A stretch of 64,000 nt of DNA. Origin: Melastoma dodecandrum (taxonomy: Eukaryota > Streptophyta > Magnoliopsida > Myrtales > Melastomataceae). The stretch's first letter is position 1, and each line of letters starts with the position of its first letter. The position numbers and the translations under genes are program-made. The notes beneath the pieces are model-generated. The model was not told where the DNA came from, ran no database searches, and saw nothing but the letters and a program-made list of their open reading frames with translations. The stretch spans positions 806,001 through 870,000 of the forward strand of contig JARUPY010000606.1 of the NCBI GenBank assembly GCA_029817715.1, written 5' to 3'. This document shows positions 24,740 through 34,560 of the stretch, piece after piece.

Positions 24740-25714
24740 TTTTGATGATGAACCGGATTTCCTCTGCACTACGGAAGGTCGAACATTCTATTCTACAGAA
24801 GCTTCTTATGTTATGGGCTTTATGTAAGAATCATTTTGTAATTAAATGATTAGTTGATGATTATTTAATTATGAAATACAATCCCATCGATCAAGATAAT
24901 TATCTGATTGAATCATATTGATCTAGTCACCAAATAATCATGTTGGAGATAATATTTTTTATAGAAGGAAATGTATCTCTCTATATATGGAAAAGTTCTA
25001 CTAGATGGTCTAAAGGCTTCTGTAAGCTCTTACGACCTCTACATGACCGTTATTTAGTTGCAAATCACCACCATCTGTCCAGATACATTCTCACATGTGT
25101 CTTTATCAGGATGGAATGAATCATTACCCATATGGAAGTAAATCAACGATTATTTCCATCTGGAGAAGGTTATCGAGCGATACCTTCTATGATGCACTAT
25201 TCATGGAAAATATATCATGATCGTATTCTGATATATTTTCTATCTGAATACTTGCACGTATATGTTATCATTCATTTTGTCTACAAACCACTTTAATTAT
25301 TTATTTTGCATATTATTAATTTATGTTTTTCCTTTTTGCATTTTCTTCTGTGAACTTTGTGTATAAAAGGGCCACGCCTTCTCAGTAAAAAATATACGAA
25401 AACAATTATTACTAATTCTTCTCTGACTGAAAGCGTGAGCTTTAGTTCTTTCATTCTTTCATTCGTTTAAGTTAGTCACACGAGGAGCACTAGCGACGGA
25501 CGGCTGCATCGTTGGGGAAGCCTTCTAGGAGAGTGACTCGGGGGCTCGAGGGACTCGGTTGGAAGCTGCAGGAGACGTTGTTGGAAGTGTGTGTACGTGG
25601 GCAACGTGCAGGTGGCTGGAGAGAAGGGCTAAATCTCGGGAGCACAGAAGGTGAGGGACTAACCTGCTTCTGTTGTGTAGAGCTTTGTGTGCAGGAACCT
25701 CGGACGGAGGCTGC

Positions 25715-25935
25715 CGTCTACTTGCGTGGGGTTTGTCGCGTGCTTGCGCAGGGTCTGCTGCGTGCTTGCGTAGGGTATGCTACGTGCTTGCGTGGGGTAC
25801 GCCACATAGTCGCTATCTCGAGGAGATCATACAGGTCGTGTGGAGTCCCCTGAGGGAAAATCCATCCTTGAATAGAGGTCGCTGTTCACTTGCGTAGGGT
25901 TTGCTACGTGCTCACGTGGGGTACGCCACAAAGTC
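25715..25935 (+). repeat. 24-bp tandem dyad repeats (CGTGG/CCACG family), array LTR
   Basis: Units of the type CTTGCGTAGGGTATGCTACG repeat head to tail. Each has a 5-bp inverted pair around a GGTNYG centre: CGCAG/CTGCG, CGTAG/CTACG, with one broken copy (CGTGG/TCGCG). A second short block lies at 25895-25935. Confidence 0.75.
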
Positions 25936-25984
25936 ATATCCTTGAGTGGATTACGCATTTGGTTACCTTTGATAGTCACACTCA

Positions 25985-26429
25985 CGTGTGCAACTCTCTG
26001 TAGCACAGAACTCTACAGTCTGTGCATACATTTTCTTTGTCACTTTTGCTACAGAACTTTACGGTCTGTTTAGTAGAAGATCGACACCTCTTAACATAGA
26101 ATCTTTCATATCTGTGTCTTTATAATTAAGACATTTCCTATACAGAACCTTCTGTTGTGGATTGACATTCTTGGTACAGAACCTTACGGTCTGTGCAACA
26201 CTTTCTGTAAGATAGAGTCCTTGGATCTGTTCTATAGAAGGTTGACGCTTACAGTACAAAATCTCTTGATTTGTGCTATAGAAGGTTAACACATCTGACA
26301 CAGAACCTTCTAGTCAGTGTCTTGCTTACCTTCTTCGACACAGAACCTTCTGGTCTGTGTTGTGCCTTACTTTCTACGATACAGAACCTTCTGGTCTGTA
26401 TTGAGCCTTAGTTACTACAGTACAGAATC
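25985..26429 (+). repeat. 40-48-bp tandem dyad repeats (ACAGA/TCTGT family), array LTR, first part
   Basis: About ten units with inverted arms around a 3-5-base centre. Examples: ACAGAACT/AGTCTGT at 26003-26025, ACAGAACC/GGTCTGT near 26172, ACAAAATC/GATTTGT at 26256-26274. The block is cut by E2 and resumes at 32425. Confidence 0.8.
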
Positions 26430-27284
26430 TGATACGGGGACGGCAAGGAATAGATGATTCCTAAACCGAAAACGAATGGGGACGTCACTGAAAAGGGTGC
26501 GGAATGGAGTGACGTTCGGTATGGACGGAAAGTGTGTGGGGTAGGCGGCTGAATGAAGAAAAAGAAGGGTTGAGATCAACCTTCACGGATACAGATGCAC
26601 CACCGTGAAAGAAGACTCGGGTAGACTCGTTTGACCGTGGATACAGATACACCACCACGAACAAGACGAGGGCGAGGCACAACACGGAGGATACAGATAC
26701 ACCACCACCGGTTGATACACTCTACTCAATCCGCACTTGGAAATCCACCAAATGAAGAACGAGGTTTGAAGGAGAATCCACTCACTTCGGATAAAAGACA
26801 CTAAGTCTGATAAGGGTTTATAATTTGATTCAAAAGCTGTGCTCCAAATGAGTACAAGGTGCCCATTATATAGGGAACACCTGAAGAAGAACTTAAATGC
26901 ACGAAATGAACCTAGGCTAGATGCATGCAAGGCAAGATTCAAGGACGGGCCATAAATGGCTTATTGGAAATGCAACAAAGTAAATGCAAAGCATGAATGA
27001 TAAATGAATGAGGAATGCGAATCGATTCAGCTTCCTCGAGGCTCTTCATCTTCGAGACTCTTGGCTTGGGCGACTCTTCGTTGATCAATCGCCGATGTCA
27101 TCAAGTCGCACCTCCTTGCGTCGCGTCGACTTGCACCTCCTTTCGTCGCGTCGACTTGCACGTCCTTGCGTCGCGTCGACTTGCAACTCCTTTCGTCGCG
27201 ATCGTAGCTCAGTCGCAAGCGAGCAAAGTGACGCCTCTCTTGCTACGCGTCGACGGGAATAAATTGTCGTCCTTCTTTGTATCA
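26430..27284 (-). repeat. E2 3' LTR (855 bp)
   Basis: TGATAC start and GTATCA end. Near its minus-strand start (27105-27205) are about four 29-bp repeats based on TCGACTTGCACCTCC, not the 32-bp repeat of E1. It contains the last 24 codons of gag-pol. TATATAAT on the minus strand lies near 26866. Confidence 0.92.
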
Positions 27285-30200
27285 TCCTCCCCTTGTTGAA
27301 AAGAGTTTGTCCTCAAACTCTCGTCGTCGTCATCCTCCACAAATGGCATGAGATCCTGGACGTTGAATGTGGCAGAAACGCCATAGTCACCTGGAAGATC
27401 AATTTTGTAGGCGTTGTCGTTGATGCGCTCGATGATCTTGAATGGTCCTTCAGCGCGCGGCATGAGCTTGTTCTTCCTCTTGCCTGGGAATCGCTCCTTG
27501 CGCAAATGAATCCAAACTAAGTCTCCTGGCTGAAATATCTTCACTCTTCTTCCGCGATTGGCTCTTTCTGCGTAACGTTGATTGGCCTTCTCGATCTGCG
27601 CTCGAGTCTTCTCATGGAGCAATCGCATCTCCTTAGCGCGCTCCTCAGCATCTCGGCTAACTGATCTCATATCGCTCGCAGGCATTAGTTCAACAGGGAC
27701 TAAAGGATTGAGTCCGTAGACTACCTGGAAGGGTGATGACTTCGTTGTCGAACTTGGGGCTCGATTGTATGCTAATTCAGCATGGGCAAGCTTGATGTCC
27801 CAATCCTTCTGGTTCTTCGAGACCAAGGTTCGAAGGATTGCAGCCATAGTGCGATTGACAACCTCCGTTTGTCCATCGGTTTGCGGATGATAAGCTGTGC
27901 TGAATACAAGCTTCGTTCCTAACTTGTGCCACAGTGTCTTCCAAAAGTAGCTTAGGAACTTCGTGTCGCGATCTGAAACGATCGACTTGGGTACTCCATG
28001 CAACCTTAGCACTTCTCGAAAGTACAGATCTGCTACGTTGGTCGCATCGTCCGTTTTCTGACATGGGATGAAATGTGCCATCTTCGAAAATCGGTCGACC
28101 ACTACCATGATCGAATCCTTTCTTCGTTGCGTTCTTGGCAATCCTAGTACAAAATCCATACTCACATGTTCCCATGGTCGATCTGGGACGGGCAATGGAG
28201 TGTAGAGACCCTGAGGTTGGACACGGCTCTTCGCTTGCTGGCAAGTCGCACATCTCGCGATTAGTCCTCGCACTTGCTTCTCCAGTCGAGGCCAATAGAA
28301 ATGCTCTTGTAGCATTGCCAGCGTCTTGTCGACTCCAAAATGTCCAGCGATTCCTCCTCCATGGACTTCTCGTATAAGCAGCTCTCGCGTCGAACTCCTT
28401 GGAACGCATAGCTTAGAGTCGCGAAATAAGAATCCATTCACCTGGTGGAATCGATCGATGGCTTGCTTGGCGCATTGGACGAAGATCGCTCCAAAATCTT
28501 CATCGTCCTTGTACAACTCCTTCAAGTACTCAAACCCGATCAGCTTTGTCTCCATCGCAGATAGTAACATCATTTTCCTCGAGAGAACATCTGCGACTAC
28601 ATTCTTCGCGCCTGGTTTGTGCTTCAAGACAAAGTTGAATGCTTGTAGAAACTCTACCCACTTCGCATGTCGGCGACTTAGCTTGTGCTGACCATTGATG
28701 TACTTGAGAGCTTCATGATCGGTGTGCAACACAAACTCTCTGGGCAGCAAGTAATGACTCCAAGTCTCGAGTACTCGAACAATTGCTAAGAACTCCTTGT
28801 CATAAGTCGAGTAGTTCAATTTGGCGCCATTAAGCTTCTCGCTGAAATAAGCGATGGGTCTTCCCTCCTGCAGCAAAACTCCTCCAATTCCTACTCCCGA
28901 TGCATCACATTCCACTTCGAACATCTTCGCAAAGTCGGGTAAAGCTAGAACTGGGGCTGCGCTTAGACACTCCTTCAGTCGCTCGAAACTAGCTTGTGCG
29001 ACTGGTGTCCACTCGAATTTGTCTCCCTTCAAACATTCGGTGAGTGGGGCTGCGATTGAGCTAAATCCTTGAATGAACCTCCGATAGAAAGACGCCAAGC
29101 CATGGAAGTTGCGAATGTCGCGGAAATTCCTTGGAGTCGGCCACTCCTTGATCGCTTCAATCTTGCTCTCGTCCACCTTAATTCCTTCTGCTGAGACGAC
29201 AAATCCAAGAAATATTACACTCGGTTGGAAGAACTCACATTTCTTGAGATTTCCATATAGCTTTTCCTCCCGAAGTGTGTTGAACACAGCTCGCAAATGA
29301 TTGATATGCTCCTCATTGCTCCGGCTGTAGACAAGAATATCGTCGAAGTAGACGACCACAAACTTCCCCATGAATGGTCGCAATACATGGGTCATTAGTC
29401 GCATGAACGTGCTGGGCGCGTTGGACAATCCAAATGGCATCACCAACCACTCGTACAACCCGTACTTAGTCTTGAAGGCTGTCTTCCACTCGTCGCCTTC
29501 TTTCATCCGGATCTGGTGATAACCACTTCGCAAATCCACTTTGGAAAACACCTGCGCTCCATGCAATTCATCCAACATGTCATCCAGTCGAGGGATAGGA
29601 AAGCGATATTTTACTGTGATTTTGTTGATCGCTCGACTGTCCATGCACATTCTCCATGTGCCATCCTTCTTCGGCACCAATATGGCTGGAACCGAACATG
29701 GGCTCAAACTCTCTCGAACTGATCCCTTGTTGACAAGCTCGTCGACTTGCCTCTGCAACTCCTTTGCCTCCTCTGGGTTGCATCGATAGGCTGGTCTATT
29801 TGGTAGCGACGCTCCTGGAACCAAGTCGATTTGATGTTGGATGCTCCGCATCGGTTGTAAGTCGACTGGTAGCTCCTCTGGAAATACGTCCTTGAACTCC
29901 TCAAGAATGGAAGCGGCCTGAGGATGGATCATCGCTTGACCTGGGGCGGATTCGACAAGAACCACAAAATAAGCCTTCTCACCTTCTTGAATTGCTCGAA
30001 CTAGTTGAACTCCCTTGCGAGGCTGGTCGCTAAGTCGATCCTGGGTCGCGATTGTAGGCTGACTAGTGAGGGGCATCAAAGTGACCCTCTTCTCTCCGAT
30101 GTGGATGGAATACGTATTGCGATACCCGTCGTGTTGCGCGCGTCGATCAAACTGCCACGGTCTCCCCAATAGTAGGTGGCATGCATCCATGGGAATGACG

Positions 30201-31537
30201 TCGCAAGCGACTTCATCCTGGTAGCTCTTCCCAATAGAAAATGGAACTCGCGCTCGCTGTGTGACTCGAACGTCACTCTCATTGTTGAGCCATTGTAGAC
30301 GGTAGGGATGTGGGTGCGCTTCGATGGGCAACTTCAGCTTTTCAACCATCGTTCTTGACACGGCGTTGGTGCAGCTACCACTATCCACAATCACCAAACA
30401 TACCTTTCCTGCGACTGTGCACCTAGTATGGAAGATGCTCTCCCTTTGACTTTCCTCTTTCGCAGGTGTCACACTTAAGGCCTTTCGGACGACCAACAGT
30501 TCTCCTTCGTCCGGATACTCCTCTATCTCTTCGGCATCCCAAACAGGGTCGGCGTTCTCATCGAACTCTTCTTCTCCATCAGATAACTCTCTGATGACAA
30601 CGTTCCTTCTCGTCGGACACTCAGACGCCATGTGCCCAACTCCTTGGCACTTGAAACATCGTCGAATGATGTCTCGTTCGTGCGATTTGACTTCAGGTCT
30701 TGTAGTCGACGGTGCTCTCTTCACTGTTGTTGTTGGCGATGGCTTCGCCTGGGAGCTACTCCCCTTGTTGAAAGGCGCGGCCTTCACAAATGGGCGGGTA
30801 GTCGCTCTCCTTTCTTGCTGCTGCTCCACCTTGTGCGCCAATGCTCGCACGTCGTTGAAACTCCAATATTGTTGTAAGTCGACGGCATCTGCGATTTGGG
30901 GTTTAAGTCCTCGAAGATACCTGGCAATGGTTTGCTCTGGGGCTTCTTGGACATCACATTGCAGCAACAGTCTCTCGAATTCCCATGTATACTCCGATAC
31001 ACTTGAGACTTGTTGAAGCGACTGCAATTTGAGGTATAGATCTCGTCGATGATGCTCCGGTAGAAATCTCTTCGTCAAGGCCCTCTTCATTTTTGACCAC
31101 GTACGAATTTTTTCACGCCCTTCCCTACGGCGCTGCTGGTTGGTGTTCTCCCACCACAAACTCGCGTACTTCTTCAATTTCAAGGCAGCCAGCTTCACTT
31201 TTCGATCCTCGGGCACTTCCTCGTAATCAAAGATGCGCTCCACGGTGTGCATCCAATCGATGAACTCGTTGGGGTCCAAGTTTCCTTCGAACTCCGGAAT
31301 CTGAACGCTCATCGTCGGGGCTCTCCTCTCCTGCCTACGATACTCCGGTGAAGATCCTCGTCGAGACTCCTCACGCCATGGGTTCTCCTCACCATCGCTC
31401 TCTATTCGACTGCGGGAAGTCGATGCATGGTGTGTCCGTAACGACTGTAGTTGCTGTTGAAGATCGGCTATCTGCTCTTCAAGTCGAGCAACTTGTGCTT
31501 CGTCTAGAGTCATACCGCGTTGAAATCTTCCGGCCAT
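27209..31537 (-). CDS. E2 gag-pol polyprotein (CRM-like Ty3/gypsy), intact
   Basis: 1,442 residues in a single frame. Start chosen at ATG 31537 just after the primer site (MAGRFQRG); the frame is open further upstream into the 5' LTR. Gag: coiled-coil (about 12-35), gag core with WWENTN and KRFLPEHHRRD (about 85-240), CCHC knuckle (C294, C297, H302, C307). Protease: VDSGS at 384-388. RT: palm 615-790, YFDD at 730-733. RNase H: D878, TD940. Integrase: zinc H1059, H1066, C1096, C1099; catalytic D1128, D1189, E1225 with 35 residues between the last two. C-terminus: RAEGPFKI, then the acidic tail, the last 24 residues encoded in the 3' LTR. The polyprotein would form virus-like particles, copy the RNA and integrate the DNA. 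All key residues are present. Confidence 0.93.
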   Translation of the reverse strand: MAGRFQRGMTLDEAQVARLEEQIADLQQQLQSLRTHHASTSRSRIESDGEENPWREESRRGSSPEYRRQERRAPTMSVQIPEFEGNLDPNEFIDWMHTVERIFDYEEVPEDRKVKLAALKLKKYASLWWENTNQQRRREGREKIRTWSKMKRALTKRFLPEHHRRDLYLKLQSLQQVSSVSEYTWEFERLLLQCDVQEAPEQTIARYLRGLKPQIADAVDLQQYWSFNDVRALAHKVEQQQERRATTRPFVKAAPFNKGSSSQAKPSPTTTVKRAPSTTRPEVKSHERDIIRRCFKCQGVGHMASECPTRRNVVIRELSDGEEEFDENADPVWDAEEIEEYPDEGELLVVRKALSVTPAKEESQRESIFHTRCTVAGKVCLVIVDSGSCTNAVSRTMVEKLKLPIEAHPHPYRLQWLNNESDVRVTQRARVPFSIGKSYQDEVACDVIPMDACHLLLGRPWQFDRRAQHDGYRNTYSIHIGEKRVTLMPLTSQPTIATQDRLSDQPRKGVQLVRAIQEGEKAYFVVLVESAPGQAMIHPQAASILEEFKDVFPEELPVDLQPMRSIQHQIDLVPGASLPNRPAYRCNPEEAKELQRQVDELVNKGSVRESLSPCSVPAILVPKKDGTWRMCMDSRAINKITVKYRFPIPRLDDMLDELHGAQVFSKVDLRSGYHQIRMKEGDEWKTAFKTKYGLYEWLVMPFGLSNAPSTFMRLMTHVLRPFMGKFVVVYFDDILVYSRSNEEHINHLRAVFNTLREEKLYGNLKKCEFFQPSVIFLGFVVSAEGIKVDESKIEAIKEWPTPRNFRDIRNFHGLASFYRRFIQGFSSIAAPLTECLKGDKFEWTPVAQASFERLKECLSAAPVLALPDFAKMFEVECDASGVGIGGVLLQEGRPIAYFSEKLNGAKLNYSTYDKEFLAIVRVLETWSHYLLPREFVLHTDHEALKYINGQHKLSRRHAKWVEFLQAFNFVLKHKPGAKNVVADVLSRKMMLLSAMETKLIGFEYLKELYKDDEDFGAIFVQCAKQAIDRFHQVNGFLFRDSKLCVPRSSTRELLIREVHGGGIAGHFGVDKTLAMLQEHFYWPRLEKQVRGLIARCATCQQAKSRVQPQGLYTPLPVPDRPWEHVSMDFVLGLPRTQRRKDSIMVVVDRFSKMAHFIPCQKTDDATNVADLYFREVLRLHGVPKSIVSDRDTKFLSYFWKTLWHKLGTKLVFSTAYHPQTDGQTEVVNRTMAAILRTLVSKNQKDWDIKLAHAELAYNRAPSSTTKSSPFQVVYGLNPLVPVELMPASDMRSVSRDAEERAKEMRLLHEKTRAQIEKANQRYAERANRGRRVKIFQPGDLVWIHLRKERFPGKRKNKLMPRAEGPFKIIERINDNAYKIDLPGDYGVSATFNVQDLMPFVEDDDDESLRTNSFQQGEDDTKKDDNLFPSTRSKRGVTLLACD
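27285..27295 (-). promoter_or_regulatory. Polypurine tract of E2
   Basis: Minus strand CAAGGGGAGGA directly before the 3' LTR, encoded within the polyprotein (QQGED). Confidence 0.8.
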
Positions 31538-31549
31538 TGACAACCTAGC

Positions 31550-31561
31550 GCTCTGATACCA
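31550..31561 (-). promoter_or_regulatory. Primer-binding site of E2 (tRNA-iMet)
   Basis: Minus strand TGGTATCAGAGC three bases inside the 5' LTR, complementary to initiator methionine tRNA. Confidence 0.85.
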
Positions 31562-31564
31562 AGA

Positions 31565-32419
31565 TGATACGGGGACGGCAAGGAATAGATGATTCCTAAA
31601 CCGAAAACGAATGGGGACGTCACTGAAAAGGGTGCGGAATGGAGTGACGTTCGGTATGGACGGAAAGTGTGTGGGGTAGGCGGCTGAATGAAGAAAAAGA
31701 AGGGTTGAGATCAACCTTCACGGATACAGATGCACCACCGTGAAAGAAGACTCGGGTAGACTCGTTTGACCGTGGATACAGATACACCACCACGAACAAG
31801 ACGAGGGCGAGGCACAACACGGAGGATACAGATACACCACCACTGGTTGATACACTTTACTCAATCCGCACTTGGAAATCCACCAAATGAAGAACGAGGT
31901 TTGAAGGAGAATCCACTCACTTCGGATAAAAGACACTAAGTCTGATAAGGGTTTATAATTTGATTCAAAAGCTGTGCTCCAAATGAGTACAAGGTGCCCA
32001 TTATATAGGGAACACCTGAAGAAGAACTTAAATGCACGAAATGAACCTAGGCTAGATGCATGAAAGGCAAGATTCAAGGACGGGCCATAAATGGCTTATT
32101 GGAAATGCAACAAAATAAATGCAAAGCATGAATGATAAATGAATGAGGAATGCGAATCGATTCAGCTTCCTCGAGGCTCTTCATCTTCGAGACTCTTGGC
32201 TTGGGCGACTCTTCGTTGATCAATCGCCGATGTCATCAAGTCGCACCTCCTTGCGTCGCGTCGACTTGCACCTCCTTTCGTCGCGTCGACTTGCACGTCC
32301 TTGCGTCGCGTCGACTTGCAACTCCTTTCGTCGCGATCGTAGCTCAGTCGCAAGCGAGCAAAGTGACGCCTCTCTTGCTACGCGTCGACGGGAATAAATT
32401 GTCGTCCTTCTTTGTATCA
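31565..32419 (-). repeat. E2 5' LTR (855 bp)
   Basis: Same length as the 3' LTR, about four substitutions. The TATA box TATATAAT on the minus strand is near 32000-32007, with the 29-bp repeats upstream of it (32242-32336), an enhancer-like position. Confidence 0.92.
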
Positions 32420-32424
32420 GAATC

Positions 32425-32520
32425 TTAGTGTTTGTGCTACGTAACAAGCCTCTACGGTACAGAACATTCTGGTCTGGGCTCTGCCACTCAAACCTCTATA
32501 GTACAGAACCTTCGGGTCTG
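32425..32520 (+). repeat. ACAGA/TCTGT dyad repeats of the array LTR, second part
   Basis: Continuation of the block interrupted by E2; three units, the last reading ACAGAACC then GGGTCTG. Confidence 0.6.
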
Positions 32521-32808
32521 CTTTTAGTTGATATAGTTTGTGCAACTTGTACTGAGATACATTTGTGTGGAAACCATCCAAATGTCTGGGTGAAGAGTGG
32601 ACGTAAGTAATTTGCTGAACCACTATATAAAAATCCTTGTGTCCAATCAAACAAATTGCGAACACACTTGAACGTTCTGCTATACATAAACCTATCTACG
32701 GTTCTGTTTAACAGAAGCTTCCTTCCGCTACGGGGTAAAACGAGAAAGTGTTAAAATCTGAATTTGGTAATTAACACTAATTCACCCCTCTCTTAGTGTA
32801 ACAATCAC

Positions 32809-32878
32809 ATAGATCCGAGACCGATATTAAACAGTTTTCCTGAGATCAACTTCCTCTACGCTTGGCGAAAACCCAACG
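32809..32878 (+). repeat. End of the 5' LTR of Copia element D
   Basis: The bases after the ATCAC duplication lead to AAAACCCAACG, a decayed CCCAACA LTR end, followed by TGATATAAGAGTC at 32885-32897, which matches 10 of 13 bases of the tRNA-iMet primer site. So the flank copied in the array is probably the upstream part of this same LTR. Confidence 0.5.
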
Positions 32879-32884
32879 TAATAG

Positions 32885-34560
32885 TGATATAAGAGTCGAT
32901 TTGTAATCTTATTGTATAAATCATTGTTTTCCGTTAACGAATTCCTAGTTGTTATTACTTTCGAATTTCATTGCGGTTACTTGATAGTTATTTTATTTAA
33001 CCGTAAAAAGTCTAGAGGAACAAACTAATACGGTTAAATAGATCTTCTAAATTTTGCTATTTGGTTTGATGGTTTAATTATTTGTATTAATTCGTTTAAA
33101 CAAATTGAAAACGATCGACCAACAATAATTCATTTCTATCATTACGAAACAGACTGACCCTAATAAAATAAAACATTTTGGGACTATAATGATCTACTAG
33201 GCTCATATCAAGGTAAAATTTGGCAAATGGTCAAAAGCACATCCATAAATCTAAAGCTCTGTCAATTATTATAATGAACTTTAAGTTAATTAAAGAGCGA
33301 ATTCAAGAGAGAAATTAATTTCAATAACCTTATTTGGGTTATATGAATAAAACTATAATCTAATTTGGTCATAAAGAAGTGACAATTCGGCGAAGCGGCC
33401 CAAAAGAGTTGTCGCCCCATAATGATTCGATTTAGTCTGATTGTGTGAAAAATAGTTCGTTGTGGATTCAACAAAGCTATTTTGTAGAGACAATTAAATT
33501 AAAATCCCCTAAATTTACTACGCTTTATCTGCACTTCATTAATAATAATGAAAATAGTTGATGAACTCCGTTAATCGATACAACTCAGTTGTGGGCTCCT
33601 GTTATTACGAGTGTAGTTTTTAGTAATTTATCAATAAGTCAACTTAACATAAATTAATTGATTGGTTAGCTCAGCTAAGATCAATTGATTTGACGGGCGA
33701 TGGGTTTGAGAAAAAATTAACCCAAGTAAAGTATTTCGAGGGTCTCAATGATTTGTTACTGGCAAGTAATGCCTACTTAATGAATAAGGTGTGTAGGTAC
33801 AGCTCATTTGTATGCATACTATATGATTTAAATATTTGGTCTCCTTATAAATTATTATCAACTAATTCCCAAACCTAATGGTAGGGGTTATTTGGTTTGA
33901 GTAAAATAGTACGAGATTATAAAAGCCCTTTATTACTCTTTACAGATAGTGACCTCTAGTTTATTTGCTGTGGATGTCAACTAACATTTCATTGTGAAGT
34001 ATTTTGAAAAAGAAAGTATCCTATATAGGCCAAATTACCTGCATTGATATAGAAGCCTCAAGATTGTACTGAAACAAGAAAAAAAAGTTTTCATAGTAGA
34101 CCGTGAGCCACTGGTTGTGCCTAATGAAAAGAAAGATATTAAACATATTTTATATAAAATGTGGGTTAGAAATACCAATAAGAGAAAGAGCAAGGGGAAG
34201 TTAAACTGAAAATAAAAAAGATGTCAACTCAATTGGGCCAAAATTGAAAACTAAGAAAGGGCCTGAGACTCCCCAATATGATGAGAAATAATTAATATGC
34301 TTTCAATGTGGCAAGAAAGGCCATCGGAAGAAGAATTTGTATATCTTTCAAAAGAAAAATACCAGTCGGGCATGTGCTTAAGGTATTTTCATGATTGAAT
34401 GTAATTTTTCAATTTCGTTCTCACGGGTCCTAGATTAAGGATATAGTTTTCATATCTGCGTGGACCTACAGGGGCTAAGTTGATGCAGACGAATGCTAAG
34501 GGTTAGATGGACCTATGACAGGTACTTGAGCAAGAGTTGTTGTATTAGTTATAGGGACTT
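32885..34560 (+). pseudogene. Copia element D: gag and protease-region remnants, first part
   Basis: Mostly decayed. At 34298-34339 the plus strand reads CFQCGKKGHRKKN, a Copia zinc knuckle with the last cysteine lost. At about 34450-34560 it reads SFHICVDLQGLS, then a stop and a Copia-like protease-distal stretch ending CCISYRD. The reading stops at the left edge of solo LTR G and resumes at 36753. Between 32900 and 34100 no coherent reading was found. Confidence 0.6.

Larger units (their letters stand above)
26430..32419 (-). mobile_element. E2: CRM-like Ty3/gypsy retrotransposon, intact and young
   Basis: 5,990 bp with perfect 5-bp target duplication GAATC (26425-26429, 32420-32424), two 855-bp LTRs with only about four differences by eye, primer site, purine tract and an uninterrupted gag-pol frame. 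It is the only element here with all parts needed for autonomous movement. It sits inside the ACAGA/TCTGT repeats of the array LTR. Confidence 0.95.
24740..32803 (+). mobile_element. Terminal SIRE-like solo LTR of the array, split by E2
   Basis: Without E2 it is about 2.07 kb. It holds a TATAAAAGGGCC motif, a region of 24-bp GCGTGGGG-type repeats (25715-25935), a region of ACAGAACC...GGTCTGT repeats (25985-26429, 32425-32520), a second TATATAAAAA at 32624-32633 after TGGACGTAAG, and the end CTTAGTGTAACA. ATCAC follows at 32804-32808, matching the ATCAC before every LTR head. Order and ends match the solo LTR at 60293-62689. No internal SIRE/Copia region accompanies it. Confidence 0.88.

Noticed and set aside
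24740..32803. Idea that the array and its LTR are a full-length Copia or SIRE element
   Set aside because: Between head and end there is only LTR sequence and the foreign element E2; ATCAC on both sides and the match to the 60293 solo LTR fit a solo LTR.
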